Source of the DNA: Sinomonas humi
Lineage (GTDB): Bacteria > Actinomycetota > Actinomycetes > Actinomycetales > Micrococcaceae
DNA: 64,000 nucleotides
Direction: 5' to 3'
NCBI RefSeq assembly: GCF_000802235.1
Contig: NZ_JTDL01000016.1
Coordinates: 1 to 64,000, forward strand
In this document: positions 8,967 to 18,247 of the stretch, in pieces
Layout of the letters: the number at the start of each line of letters is the position of its first letter
Position numbering within the stretch: position 1 is the stretch's first letter
Program-made: the position numbers and the translations under genes
Notes under the pieces: generated by a model
What the model saw: the letters and a program-made list of their open reading frames with translations, nothing else
What the model was told of the DNA's origin: nothing
Databases searched by the model: none

Positions 8967-9308
8967 TTAGCTCCCTCGGTAAGTAGAAAAGGCGAAAGGA
9001 CTCAGCAGGAGCGGCACGTGGTAGTGCGACTCGTTCTCGTTGACCGTGAAGGTCAGAGAAACCTCCGGGAAGAAGGTCTCCTGCCCGATGCCGGCGAAGT
9101 AGGCTCCGGTGGCGAACTGAAGGCGGTAGGAACCGCTCTCCAGACGCTCCGGGCCGAGGTCTTTCACCCGCCCGTCAGCATCGGTGGTGCCCGTTCCAAT
9201 CTGGGACCATGCCTCGCCGTCGCGGGCGTAGAGTTCGACGGCGACACCTGCTGCCGGCTTGCCGGCCGCGGTATCCAGAATGTGGGTGGTCACATGGGAG
9301 ATGCTCAT
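8967..9308 (-). CDS. uraH: 5-hydroxyisourate hydrolase (transthyretin-like)
   Basis: The 113-residue protein hydrolyses 5-hydroxyisourate to OHCU, the second step of urate breakdown. Diagnostic features are the N-terminal SHVTTHILDTAAGKPA, a central GRVKDL region, and the C-terminal tetrapeptide YRGS, which marks the enzyme apart from true transthyretin. The active-site His, Arg and terminal residues are all present. The start ATG overlaps the stop of uraD by four bases and the gene runs directly into urate oxidase. Confidence 0.96.
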   Translation of the reverse strand: MSISHVTTHILDTAAGKPAAGVAVELYARDGEAWSQIGTGTTDADGRVKDLGPERLESGSYRLQFATGAYFAGIGQETFFPEVSLTFTVNENESHYHVPLLLSPFAFSTYRGS

Positions 9309-9856
9309 GCGCTGGGCTCCTCTCGAGTCAGGCTTTGCTCAAGCCGGAGCACCGCGATCTCGCGGAGCTGCTCCGCGACAACTGGCTCCTCCTGCTCGGG
9401 CGTGTGGCCCAGGCGTTCCTGGAGTGCGGTGAGCACCTCGTTGGCCGAACGGCCGGCGGCACGGATCAGGAAGACCCGGCCGAATTTCTCCTCGTAAGCC
9501 CGGTTCCCCTCCGCCAGTGCGGCGACCGTCTCCGGGTCGCGCTGGTCGACCCCGGATTGCTCGTTGCGCGACATCGAGGCCTCTGCGGACTTGCCGCTCG
9601 CCTTCTCGCCGATGCGCGGATGGTGGGAAAGAGCGCCCTCGAGCTCAGCCGGGGTGAAGGGATCGGCCGCGCCTCGAGCAGTCGCCAGAAGGGCGTCGAG
9701 GCTTGCGAAGGGGCGGGCGGCGGTGATCTCTTCGATCCAGCGGGGCACATCGAGGCAGGGCTTCAAAAGCTCGCGAGCCTCGCGGGCGGGGGCGGCGTTG
9801 AACTGTTCAAGCAACATGGCTTGTCGGGTCCTCAACTGCTCAATGCTGGCATCCAC
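9305..9856 (-). CDS. uraD: OHCU decarboxylase
   Basis: The 183-residue all-helical enzyme decarboxylates OHCU to S-allantoin, the third step of the urate pathway. The catalytic motif HPRIGEKASG lies near residue 90. WIEEITAARPF and the conserved EKFGRVFLIRAAGRS follow the family pattern. Two starts are possible: the ATG used here, or an internal ATG at residue 14 (MLLEQFNAAP) with a GAGGA-like sequence 13 bases upstream. The internal start would match the usual N-terminus better. It is first in the operon uraD-uraH-pucL and has an operator-like palindrome just upstream. Confidence 0.93.
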   Translation of the reverse strand: MDASIEQLRTRQAMLLEQFNAAPAREARELLKPCLDVPRWIEEITAARPFASLDALLATARGAADPFTPAELEGALSHHPRIGEKASGKSAEASMSRNEQSGVDQRDPETVAALAEGNRAYEEKFGRVFLIRAAGRSANEVLTALQERLGHTPEQEEPVVAEQLREIAVLRLEQSLTREEPSA

Positions 9857-9866
9857 GGTGACGGCT

Positions 9867-9905
9867 ATACGGAACGTCGGTTTCTTGGGTTCCGTATCGT
9901 GGAAC
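9867..9905 (-). promoter_or_regulatory. IclR-type operator before uraD operon
   Basis: The 16-mer TTCCGTATCGTGGAAC at 9890-9905 fits the island consensus TTYCG-N6-YGGAWW. An overlapping second symmetry, ATACGGAAC and GTTCCGTAT with a 13-base spacer (9867-9897), could be a second half-site pair. It lies within 50 bases of the uraD start, where a repressor would block initiation. Confidence 0.6.
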
Positions 9906-9984
9906 TGTTATTTCAGCATGTGTAAATAGTTTGGGGGATCCGGGTGTGATTGTCAACACCTTATTGTGTGACCGGCTTCGCTGC

Positions 9985-10090
9985 TCGCGCTCCAGCCCAC
10001 TTCTGCTGCGGCCGAGCGCGTGTCCCGCTGAAACACGCCGCGCCCGGAGTGATTGGGAAAGCACAAGCGGGAGGGAGCGCGGGATGGGAA
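9985..10090 (+). repeat. Family 3 dispersed repeat (about 100 bp)
   Basis: The unit begins with CTCGCGCTCCAGCCCACTTC and ends with GATTGGGAA, CACAAGCGGGAGGGAGCG. Copies with the same order of blocks lie at 35993-36100 (same strand) and 31353-31475 (opposite strand). It contains no reading frame of its own that looks genuine. Confidence 0.65.
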
Positions 10091-10095
10091 CGAAA

Positions 10096-10129
10096 AGGAG
10101 GGCCCCAGACGCGTGTCCGGGGCCCTCCT
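10096..10129 (-). terminator. Terminator of the hyi-to-bcp operon
   Basis: AGGAGGGCCCC pairs with GGGGCCCTCCT, a perfect 11-bp stem with a 12-base loop, 15 bases past the stop codon of the peroxiredoxin gene. On the minus strand it is followed by TTTTCG. Confidence 0.85.
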
Positions 10130-10144
10130 AGGGAGCGAGGTCGG

Positions 10145-10618
10145 CTAGACGCCCAGCTTCTCCCGCAGCGCGGCCACGTGGCCGTCTGCGTTCACGTTGT
10201 AATCGATCGACTCGATCGAGCCATCCGGCGCGACGACCGCAGTCGAGCGCAGGATGCCCTCGACCACCTCACCATTGCGAATGCGCTCGCCCCAGGCGCC
10301 CCAGGCCTTGGCCACGGCAGCCCCCTCGTCCGCAAGGAGCGGGAAGGTGAGGCCGAAGTCATCGGCGAACGAAGCGATGGCCTCCACCGGGTCCGGCGAG
10401 ATGCCGATGACGCTCACGCCCGCGGCGTTGAGCGAGTCGAGACTGTCGCGGAAGTCGCAGGCCTCCGTCGTGCAGCCAGGGGTGGCCGCCTTCGGGTAGA
10501 AGTAGACGACAGCGCGGCGGCCACGGTAGTCCGCGAGCGAGACATCCTTCCCGGAAGCGTCCGGGAGCGTGAAGTCCGGGGCCTGCTGCCCCGCACTGAG
10601 CTTCGTGGTGGTTGTCAT
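10145..10618 (-). CDS. bcp: Thioredoxin-dependent peroxiredoxin (Bcp/PrxQ type)
   Basis: The 157-residue enzyme reduces H2O2 and organic peroxides using thioredoxin. The peroxidatic cysteine is Cys49 in PGCTTEACDF and the resolving cysteine is Cys54, the CX4C spacing of the atypical two-cysteine Bcp/PrxQ group. Length and the C-terminal DYNVNADGHVAALRE fit the family. It lies 21 bases after allantoinase on the same strand, so it is the last gene of the hyi-glxR-gcl-glxK-allB-bcp operon. A likely job is removing H2O2 made by urate oxidase, though this is inferred from context only. Confidence 0.93.
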   Translation of the reverse strand: MTTTTKLSAGQQAPDFTLPDASGKDVSLADYRGRRAVVYFYPKAATPGCTTEACDFRDSLDSLNAAGVSVIGISPDPVEAIASFADDFGLTFPLLADEGAAVAKAWGAWGERIRNGEVVEGILRSTAVVAPDGSIESIDYNVNADGHVAALREKLGV

Positions 10619-10639
10619 GGTTCCTCCTAGGGAGTTCGG

Positions 10640-11983
10640 TCAGGCCGTGCCTCGGCGGATCAGCTGGCCCCTGGGCTCGCTGAAGTCCACCTCGGTGCCG
10701 CGCACAAACGTGCGGCGCACCACGCCGGAGAGGGTCTTTCCCTGGTAAGGCGTGATGTGGTTCTTGTGGTACAGCTTGTCCGCATCGACGACGAACGCCT
10801 CATCCGCCGCGAAGATCGCAAGGTCAGCATCGTACCCCGGGGCGAGAGTTCCCTTGCGCTGGAGCCGGGCGAGCTCGGCCGGCTTGCGGCCCATCCATTC
10901 GATGACCCGCTCAAGCGGGAGGCCGCGGCGGCGTGCCTCGGTCCAGATGATCGGGAGACCGAGCTGGAGCGACGCAACGCCGCCCCACGCCACGCCGAAA
11001 TCTCCGTTCTCAAGGTCCTTGAGGTCGATCGTGCTGGGGGAGTGGTCCGAGACGATGCAGTCGATGACGCCGTCCTCGAGGCCCTTCCACAGCAGCTCCC
11101 GGTTCGAGGCTTCGCGAATCGGCGGGCAGCACTTGAACGCGGTCGCCCCGTTGGGGATCTCCTCGGCCAGCAGCGTGAGGTAGTGGGGGCATGTCTCGAC
11201 CGTGATCTTGACCCCGTCCCGCTTCGCCGTGGCGATCATCGCGAGGGCGTCCGACGACGAAAGGTGCAGGATGTGCGCGCGCGCACCTGTCCATCTGGCC
11301 CGCTCGATCACCTGGGCGATCGCGACGTTCTCCGCCCCGCGCGGCCGCGAGTGCAGGAAGCTCTCGTAGATGTCGCCCTCGGGGTTCGGCGCGTGGTCGA
11401 TGGCCCGCGAGTCTTCGGCGTGGACGATCATGAGGCCGTCGAACGATGCAATCTCGCCCAGATCCTTCTCGAGTTCGTCGACTTCCAGGTGCGGGAACTC
11501 GTCGACGCCCGAATGCAGGAGGAAGCACTTGAAGCCGAAGACGCCCTCGTCGTGCAGTGCCCGGAGGTCGCCCGTGTTGCCCGGAATGGCGCCGCCCCAG
11601 AAGCCGACGTCCACGAACGACTGCGTCTCGGCAGCGGCCCGCTTCACGCGCAGCGCGTCCACATTGACCGTCGGCGGGATGCTGTTGAGGGGCATGTCGA
11701 TGATGGTCGTGACGCCGCCGGCCGCGGCAGCGCGGGTCGCTGAGGCGAACCCTTCCCATTCGGTGCGGCCGGGCTCGTTCACGTGGACGTGGCTGTCGAC
11801 GAGGCCCGGGATGAGGGTCTCATCGTCGCCGAGCTCGATGACCTCGCGCCCGGCGAGGCCATTGCCCAGCGGCTCGAGCGCGACGATGCGCCCATCCGTG
11901 ATGCCCACTTCGCGCGGGACGATGCCCGCCGTCGTGAGCACGCGCTGCCCGCGGATGACCAGATCGAATTCGGTGTCAGTCAT
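10640..11983 (-). CDS. allB: Allantoinase
   Basis: The 447-residue cyclic amidohydrolase opens the hydantoin ring of allantoin to allantoate. The metal-binding HVH is in DSHVHVNEPGRTEWEGF (near residue 65). The lysine expected to be carboxylated is in FGFKCFLLHSG (near 150), followed by HAEDS, HLSSSDAL and CIVSDHSPST, the remaining metal ligands and catalytic Asp. DxHVHxNEPGRTEWEGF is specific for allantoinase among the dihydropyrimidinase relatives. It overlaps glycerate kinase by four bases. The next enzyme, allantoate amidohydrolase, is absent from the window. Confidence 0.96.
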   Translation of the reverse strand: MTDTEFDLVIRGQRVLTTAGIVPREVGITDGRIVALEPLGNGLAGREVIELGDDETLIPGLVDSHVHVNEPGRTEWEGFASATRAAAAGGVTTIIDMPLNSIPPTVNVDALRVKRAAAETQSFVDVGFWGGAIPGNTGDLRALHDEGVFGFKCFLLHSGVDEFPHLEVDELEKDLGEIASFDGLMIVHAEDSRAIDHAPNPEGDIYESFLHSRPRGAENVAIAQVIERARWTGARAHILHLSSSDALAMIATAKRDGVKITVETCPHYLTLLAEEIPNGATAFKCCPPIREASNRELLWKGLEDGVIDCIVSDHSPSTIDLKDLENGDFGVAWGGVASLQLGLPIIWTEARRRGLPLERVIEWMGRKPAELARLQRKGTLAPGYDADLAIFAADEAFVVDADKLYHKNHITPYQGKTLSGVVRRTFVRGTEVDFSEPRGQLIRRGTA

Positions 11984-13182
11984 CGCACAGATTCCTTCCT
12001 GCTGTCAGTGTCAACGATAGTGAGGGGCTCGAACGTTCCCGTGAGCGCCCGTGAAAGGTCCGCCGCGATGAGGCGCCCGGTCTCGCGCACGAGGCGGCGG
12101 GCGTCCGCGAGGCAGACCTCGACGTCGGGTTCGAGGTCGGTGAGTGCGTGCACAGCGGCGAAGCCGGCAGCGCGGCGCGTGGCCTCATCGAGCTGGTTCC
12201 TGCCGCACACCGCCACAGCTGGCACGCCATGCGTGCGCGCCACCGTCGCGACGCCGACAGGCGCCTTCCCCGAAAGCGACTGCGAGTCGAGGCTGCCCTC
12301 GCCCGTGACGACCAGGGAGGCGCCTTCGAGCTTCTCGCGCAGCGCGGTGAATTCGACGACGACGTCGATTCCGCGCCGCCGCTGGGCGCCGAGGGTGAGC
12401 GCCGCGTAGCCGACGCCGCCGGCGGCACCGGCCCCCGGAGCGTCCTTCGCGGCTTTCGCGCGGCCGCCCATTGCCCCGCCGAGGACTTCGGCGAAGCGAG
12501 CGAGGGCGGCGTCGAGGTCGGCGACATCCGACGGCGTTGCCCCCTTCTGGGGGCCGAACACGGCGGCGGCGCCGCGCTCGCCGAGAAGGGGATTGTCGAC
12601 GTCGGCCGCGAGAACCAAAGTTGCCGTGTCCAGACGGGCGTCGAGCCCGCCGAGATCAGCTTCGGCGATGCGCGCGAGAGCCGCGCCCCCGAGCGGGAGC
12701 TCGTTCCCGGCGTCGTCCGTGAAGCGCGCGCCGAGGCCTTGCAGCATCCCGGCGCCGCCGTCGGTGCATGCGCTGCCGCCTACACCGAGGACGATCTCGC
12801 GGGCCCCGGCGTCGAGCGCGGCGCGGATGAGCTGGCCGGTTCCGAGGCTCGTCGCGTTGCGCGCGTTCTTGACACCGCCGGGCAGGACGTCGAGCCCCGA
12901 GGCGGCAGCCATCTCGACGACGGCGCGGCCCGCCGCGTCGACGGCGAATTCTGCCGTGAGCGGCTGGCCGGTGGGCCCCGAGACGCGCGCTCGGCGCGGG
13001 GAGAACCCCGCGCCGAGCGCTGCAGTCACGGTGCCCTCGCCGCCGTCGGCCACAGGGACCAGGACAAGCTTGGCCGCAGGGAGCACATCTCGGATGCCTT
13101 CTGCGAGTGCTGCCGCCACCTCGGGCGCCGTGAGGGTGCCCTTGAACTTGTCCGGGGCGAGGACGATCTTCGTGGGCTTCAT
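11980..13182 (-). CDS. glxK: Glycerate 2-kinase (type I, GlxK/GarK family)
   Basis: The 400-residue kinase phosphorylates D-glycerate, probably to 2-phosphoglycerate, feeding glyoxylate-derived carbon into glycolysis. The N-terminal LAPDKFKGTLTAPEVA, VADGGEGTV and the GVGGSACTDGGAGMLQGLG block are hallmarks of the type I family. The C-terminal half carries VVTGEGSLDSQSLSGKAP. It is slightly long because of a 15-20 residue tail after ADLSRALTG. It lies in an operon with gcl upstream (12-base gap) and allB downstream (four-base overlap). Confidence 0.93.
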   Translation of the reverse strand: MKPTKIVLAPDKFKGTLTAPEVAAALAEGIRDVLPAAKLVLVPVADGGEGTVTAALGAGFSPRRARVSGPTGQPLTAEFAVDAAGRAVVEMAAASGLDVLPGGVKNARNATSLGTGQLIRAALDAGAREIVLGVGGSACTDGGAGMLQGLGARFTDDAGNELPLGGAALARIAEADLGGLDARLDTATLVLAADVDNPLLGERGAAAVFGPQKGATPSDVADLDAALARFAEVLGGAMGGRAKAAKDAPGAGAAGGVGYAALTLGAQRRRGIDVVVEFTALREKLEGASLVVTGEGSLDSQSLSGKAPVGVATVARTHGVPAVAVCGRNQLDEATRRAAGFAAVHALTDLEPDVEVCLADARRLVRETGRLIAADLSRALTGTFEPLTIVDTDSRKESVR

Positions 13183-13194
13183 GGAAGCGATCGC

Positions 13195-14982
<1,788 letters not shown>

Positions 14983-14994
14983 GTCGGTGCTCCT

Positions 14995-15891
14995 TTAGTT
15001 CTTGCCGGAAAGTTCGTTGGTGAGTTTGAAGAGGCCCGAGTGGTCGAGGCCGCCGTCGCCGCGCGCGACGAGAGCGGAGACCAGCTGCGCGACAGCCGCG
15101 CCGAGGGGGACGACGACGCCGGCTTCGCGGGCGGCGGAGGTGACGATCCCGAGGTCCTTGTTGTGGAGGGCGAGACGGAAGCCAGGGTCGAAGTTGCGGT
15201 CGAGCATCTTCTGGCCCTTCTGATCGAGGACCTTGGAGCCGGCAAGGCCGCCGCCGAGGACCTTCAGGGCCGCGTCGGTGTCGACACCGTAGGCCTCGAG
15301 GAAGACGATCGCCTCCGAGAGTGCCTGGATGTTGACCGCGACGATGAGCTGGTTGGCAGCCTTGACGGTCTGGCCGGAGCCGGAGGGACCGACGTGGACG
15401 ATTGTCTTGCCGACCGCGTTCAGGATGGGCTGGGCGGCCTCGAAATCCTCGTGTGCACCGCCGACCATGATGGACAGGACTGCGTCGATCGCTCCCTGCT
15501 CGCCGCCGGAGACCGGGGCGTCCAGAGGCCGGAGGCCGGCGGTGCGCGCGGCCTCGGCGAGGCGGACGGCGACGTCGGGGCGGATCGAGGAGGCATCGAT
15601 CCAGAGGGCGCCGGGCTTGGCGTTGGCGAAGACGCCGTCCTCGCCGGTCGTGACGGCCTCGACGTCGGGGGAGTCGGGGACCATGGTGATGATGACGTCG
15701 GCGTCCTTGACGGCCTCGGCGACGCTTGCTGCGGCCTTGCCGCCGTCACTTGCGAGCTTCGCGGCCTTCTCAGGGCTGCGGTTGTAACCCGTGACCGCGT
15801 AGCCGGCCTTGACGAGGTTGACGGCCATGGGAAGGCCCATGATGCCCAGGCCGATGACAGCGATGCTGGCCTTGTTCTCTGCGTTGGTCAT
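14995..15891 (-). CDS. glxR: Tartronate semialdehyde reductase
   Basis: The 298-residue enzyme of the 3-hydroxyisobutyrate dehydrogenase family reduces tartronate semialdehyde to D-glycerate with NAD(P)H. Rossmann motif VIGLGIMGLPMAVNLVKAG is at residues 9-27, the substrate-binding DAPVSGGEQGA is near 125, and the catalytic lysine is in GSGQTVKAANQ near 175. The ATG at 15891 is preferred because it starts just before the Rossmann fold and follows GGAGAGAACC. Context with gcl and glxK fixes the substrate better than sequence alone. Confidence 0.94.
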   Translation of the reverse strand: MTNAENKASIAVIGLGIMGLPMAVNLVKAGYAVTGYNRSPEKAAKLASDGGKAAASVAEAVKDADVIITMVPDSPDVEAVTTGEDGVFANAKPGALWIDASSIRPDVAVRLAEAARTAGLRPLDAPVSGGEQGAIDAVLSIMVGGAHEDFEAAQPILNAVGKTIVHVGPSGSGQTVKAANQLIVAVNIQALSEAIVFLEAYGVDTDAALKVLGGGLAGSKVLDQKGQKMLDRNFDPGFRLALHNKDLGIVTSAAREAGVVVPLGAAVAQLVSALVARGDGGLDHSGLFKLTNELSGKN

Positions 15892-15958
15892 TGGTTCTCT
15901 CCTTCGGGAAGCCTGTGCTGGATGTGCTTGCGGCGGTGGCTGGCGCTTGCTGAGGTGG

Positions 15959-16753
15959 TCAGCCGGCGACGGGGCGGATGGCCCAAGTGAAGGCCTCGGC
16001 GGCGGGGGCCTTGTACTCGAGCCCGATGTAGCCGTCGTAGCCGAGCTCACGCGAGCGGGTGATCCACTCGCCCAGGGGGAGGGCGCCGGTGCCGGGCGCG
16101 CCGCGACCGGGGTTGTCGGCGATCTGGACGTGGCCGAAGTCCTTGGCGTGCTCTTCGATCACTGCGGGAACGTCATCCCCGTTCACTGCGAGGTGGTAGA
16201 AGTCCGCCAGGAGCTTGACGTTCTCGACGCCCGCTTCCTTGGTCTTGGCGATGACTGCGAGGGCGTCTGCGGCGGTCTTGAGGGGGTAGGACGGGGTGCC
16301 GGAAACGGGCTCGAGGAGCACGATGCCCCCCACCTTCGCCACGCCCTCGGCAGCCGCGACAAGGTTCTTCAGGCCCAGCTCGTCCTGCGCTTCGGGTGTG
16401 GACTCGGGGAGGCGGTTGCCGTACAGGGCATTGAACGCCTTGGTCCCGGTGCGCTCGGCGATGCCGACGACCACGTCGATGTTGTCCTTGAACTCTCCGC
16501 AGCGGCCCTTCCACGACACGAGGCCGCGGTCACCGCCCGGCATGTCGCCCGCGAAGAAGTTCAGGCCGCTCAGCTGCACGCCGGCATCCTTGACCGCGGT
16601 GACGAACGCGTCGACATCCTTGTCGGAGGGCACTGCCTCCGCGAAGGGCCACCAGAACTCGACCGCGTCGAAGCCGGCGGCCTTAGCCGCGGCGGGGCGC
16701 TCGAGGAGGGGGAGCTCGGTGAGGAGGATTGAGCAGTTCACCGTGTACGTCAT
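15959..16753 (-). CDS. hyi: Hydroxypyruvate isomerase
   Basis: The 264-residue TIM-barrel enzyme interconverts hydroxypyruvate and tartronate semialdehyde and is a usual partner of gcl and glxR. The N-terminus MTYTVNCSILLTELPLLER and the GFDAVEFWWPF segment are typical. HVQIADNPGRGAPGTG and GYIGLEYKA near the C-terminus carry metal and substrate residues of the xylose isomerase-like fold. The ATG at 16753 is favoured over longer frames because the protein then begins at the family's usual start and AGGAAGG precedes it. It is first in the operon, downstream of an operator-like palindrome. Confidence 0.94.
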   Translation of the reverse strand: MTYTVNCSILLTELPLLERPAAAKAAGFDAVEFWWPFAEAVPSDKDVDAFVTAVKDAGVQLSGLNFFAGDMPGGDRGLVSWKGRCGEFKDNIDVVVGIAERTGTKAFNALYGNRLPESTPEAQDELGLKNLVAAAEGVAKVGGIVLLEPVSGTPSYPLKTAADALAVIAKTKEAGVENVKLLADFYHLAVNGDDVPAVIEEHAKDFGHVQIADNPGRGAPGTGALPLGEWITRSRELGYDGYIGLEYKAPAAEAFTWAIRPVAG

Positions 16754-16774
16754 TGTCGGACCTTCCTGCGTCGC

Positions 16775-16790
16775 TTTCGCAATGTGGAAT
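16775..16790 (-). promoter_or_regulatory. IclR-type operator before the hyi operon
   Basis: TTTCGCAATGTGGAAT lies 22 bases before the hyi start codon and matches the island consensus TTYCG-N6-YGGAWW. It is 13/16 identical to a site before the SDR gene at 34739. A separate perfect palindrome TGACCCGGGTCA lies at 16828-16839; its role is unknown. Confidence 0.6.
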
Positions 16791-17014
16791 AAGAATTTCT
16801 CTTGATGAAAAGTGTAGAACTGAGCTGTGACCCGGGTCAACCCGGGCAAGGGGAGGCGCGGCGGTCTGGCCCACTTCTGGACGGGCGAGGTCGCGACTCG
16901 CCGAGATTTTCATCTCCGACACGCCTTCGCCACCTTCAGAAACGGGCTGGAGCGCGGGCGCGAGGGTCTTTGTGGCACTGGCGCGCCCCATGTAGCGCGG
17001 TGAACAATGGCCAC

Positions 17015-17269
17015 ATGGCCAGTTACGTCGGCGCCGAGCGCGCCTCAAGTACAGATCCCCGCGACTGGGGACGGGCTCTCGCGGTTGCTCTCGAGCGACT
17101 CCTGGAGGCCGCCCGACTCGACGGACGTTACGCGCAGCACGAGCATCTTTGCGGCGTCGACCTCGTGCTCCGGATCGAAGAAGACGGCGATGGCGCCAAG
17201 GTTGCGGTCCGGTGGGTCCCTGAGGACGGGGACGCGGACGGTGGTGAGAGCGAGAGGCTCGCGAGCTGA
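17015..17269 (+). CDS. Hypothetical 84-residue protein
   Basis: I do not recognise this product. The frame begins MASYVGAERASSTDP, has a helical stretch (WGRALAVALERLLEAARLDG), then a beta-rich segment (VDLVLRIEEDGDGAKVAVRWVPED) and a charged tail. Amino-acid composition is that of a soluble acidic protein, not of a shadow frame, and third-position GC looks coding. It is the only plus-strand gene between two minus-strand operons and has a strong terminator 12 bases after its stop, which supports it being real. The start codon is uncertain. Confidence 0.4.
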   Translation: MASYVGAERASSTDPRDWGRALAVALERLLEAARLDGRYAQHEHLCGVDLVLRIEEDGDGAKVAVRWVPEDGDADGGESERLAS

Positions 17270-17280
17270 AAGACGAAATG

Positions 17281-17316
17281 CCTCCGCCCCCGGCGTTGCG
17301 CGACCGGGGGCGGAGG
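17281..17316 (+). terminator. Strong hairpin after the 84-residue gene
   Basis: CCTCCGCCCCCGG pairs perfectly with CCGGGGGCGGAGG around a 10-base loop. It is positioned for the plus-strand small gene. A second hairpin serves the convergent allE operon. Confidence 0.75.
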
Positions 17317-17380
17317 ATTGGGTACGACGGCGCGGAGCGGCTCAGTGCCAGTCCGGCCCCGCGCCGTCGTGCTTTGGGGC

Positions 17381-17423
17381 CTGCTTGCTGGCCCTCCCGG
17401 TAAAGGGAGGGGGTAGCGAGCAG
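17381..17423 (-). terminator. Terminator of the maeA-to-allE operon
   Basis: CTGCTTGCT and AGCGAGCAG form the base and CCCTCCC and GGGAGGG the top of one long interrupted stem with loop GGTAAA. It lies 15 bases past the allE stop codon. Confidence 0.7.
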
Positions 17424-17437
17424 GCGGGGGAGGGGCG

Positions 17438-18247
17438 TCAGGTGAGGCGGATCTGCCGGTTGACGTCCTTGTACAGGAGGTAGCGGAAGCGGCCCGGGCC
17501 ACCGGCGTAGCAGGCCTGGGGGCAGAACGCCCGCAGCCACATGAAGTCGCCGGCCTCGACCTCGACCCAGTCGTCATTGAGTCGGTACACGGCCTTGCCT
17601 TCGAGGACGAAGAGTCCGTGCTCCATGACGTGGGTCTCGGCGAAGGGGATGGTCCCGCCGGGCTCGAAGGTCACGATGTTCACGTGCATGTCGTGCGCGA
17701 GATCGCCCGGATCCACGAAACGGGTGGTGGACCAGACGCCGTTGACGTTCGGCATGGGGGTCGGGGCGACCTCCTTGTCGCTCGTCACGAAGCTCTTGGC
17801 CTCGTAGCCCTCGAGCCGCTCATACGCCTTGCGGATCCACTGGAACGAGGCGATCGCGTCCGATTCATTCGCGAGCGACCAGTCGGCTCCCGCCGCGAGG
17901 TAGGCGTAGCCGCCCTCCTCGAGGTGGTGGGTCTCGCCGTCGAGCGTAAGGGTGAGCTTCCCCTTGGTCAGGAAGACGACGCCCTCAACCCCAGCCTCGG
18001 GCTCGGGCTTCTTCGAGCCGCCGCCCGGGCCGACCTCGACGATGAGCTGCGAGAACGTCGTCGCGAAGCCCGCGATGGGGCGCGCGAGGATCCACGAGCG
18101 GGTGTTCTCCCAGCCGGGAAGGTTGCTCGTGACGATGTCGCGCAGGACGCCCTTGGGGATGACCGTGTAGGCCTCCTTGACGATCGCGCGGTCGGTGAGG
18201 AGCTGGGTCTGCGGGGGCAGGCCGCCCTCTGGGTAGAAGTAGCTCAT
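17438..18247 (-). CDS. allE: (S)-ureidoglycine aminohydrolase
   Basis: The 269-residue bicupin releases ammonia from S-ureidoglycine to give S-ureidoglycolate, normally with Mn(II). The N-terminal cupin covers about residues 50-130 (FLTKGKLTLTLDGETHHLEEGG). The C-terminal cupin carries the metal-binding pattern around PFAETHVMEHGLFVLEGKA and ends FMWLRAFCPQACYAGGPG, closely matching AllE/YlbA proteins. The ATG at 18247 starts at the family's usual N-terminus (MSYFYPEGGLPPQT) and overlaps the upstream gene by four bases. Its substrate needs allantoate amidohydrolase, which is not in this window. Confidence 0.93.
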   Translation of the reverse strand: MSYFYPEGGLPPQTQLLTDRAIVKEAYTVIPKGVLRDIVTSNLPGWENTRSWILARPIAGFATTFSQLIVEVGPGGGSKKPEPEAGVEGVVFLTKGKLTLTLDGETHHLEEGGYAYLAAGADWSLANESDAIASFQWIRKAYERLEGYEAKSFVTSDKEVAPTPMPNVNGVWSTTRFVDPGDLAHDMHVNIVTFEPGGTIPFAETHVMEHGLFVLEGKAVYRLNDDWVEVEAGDFMWLRAFCPQACYAGGPGRFRYLLYKDVNRQIRLT

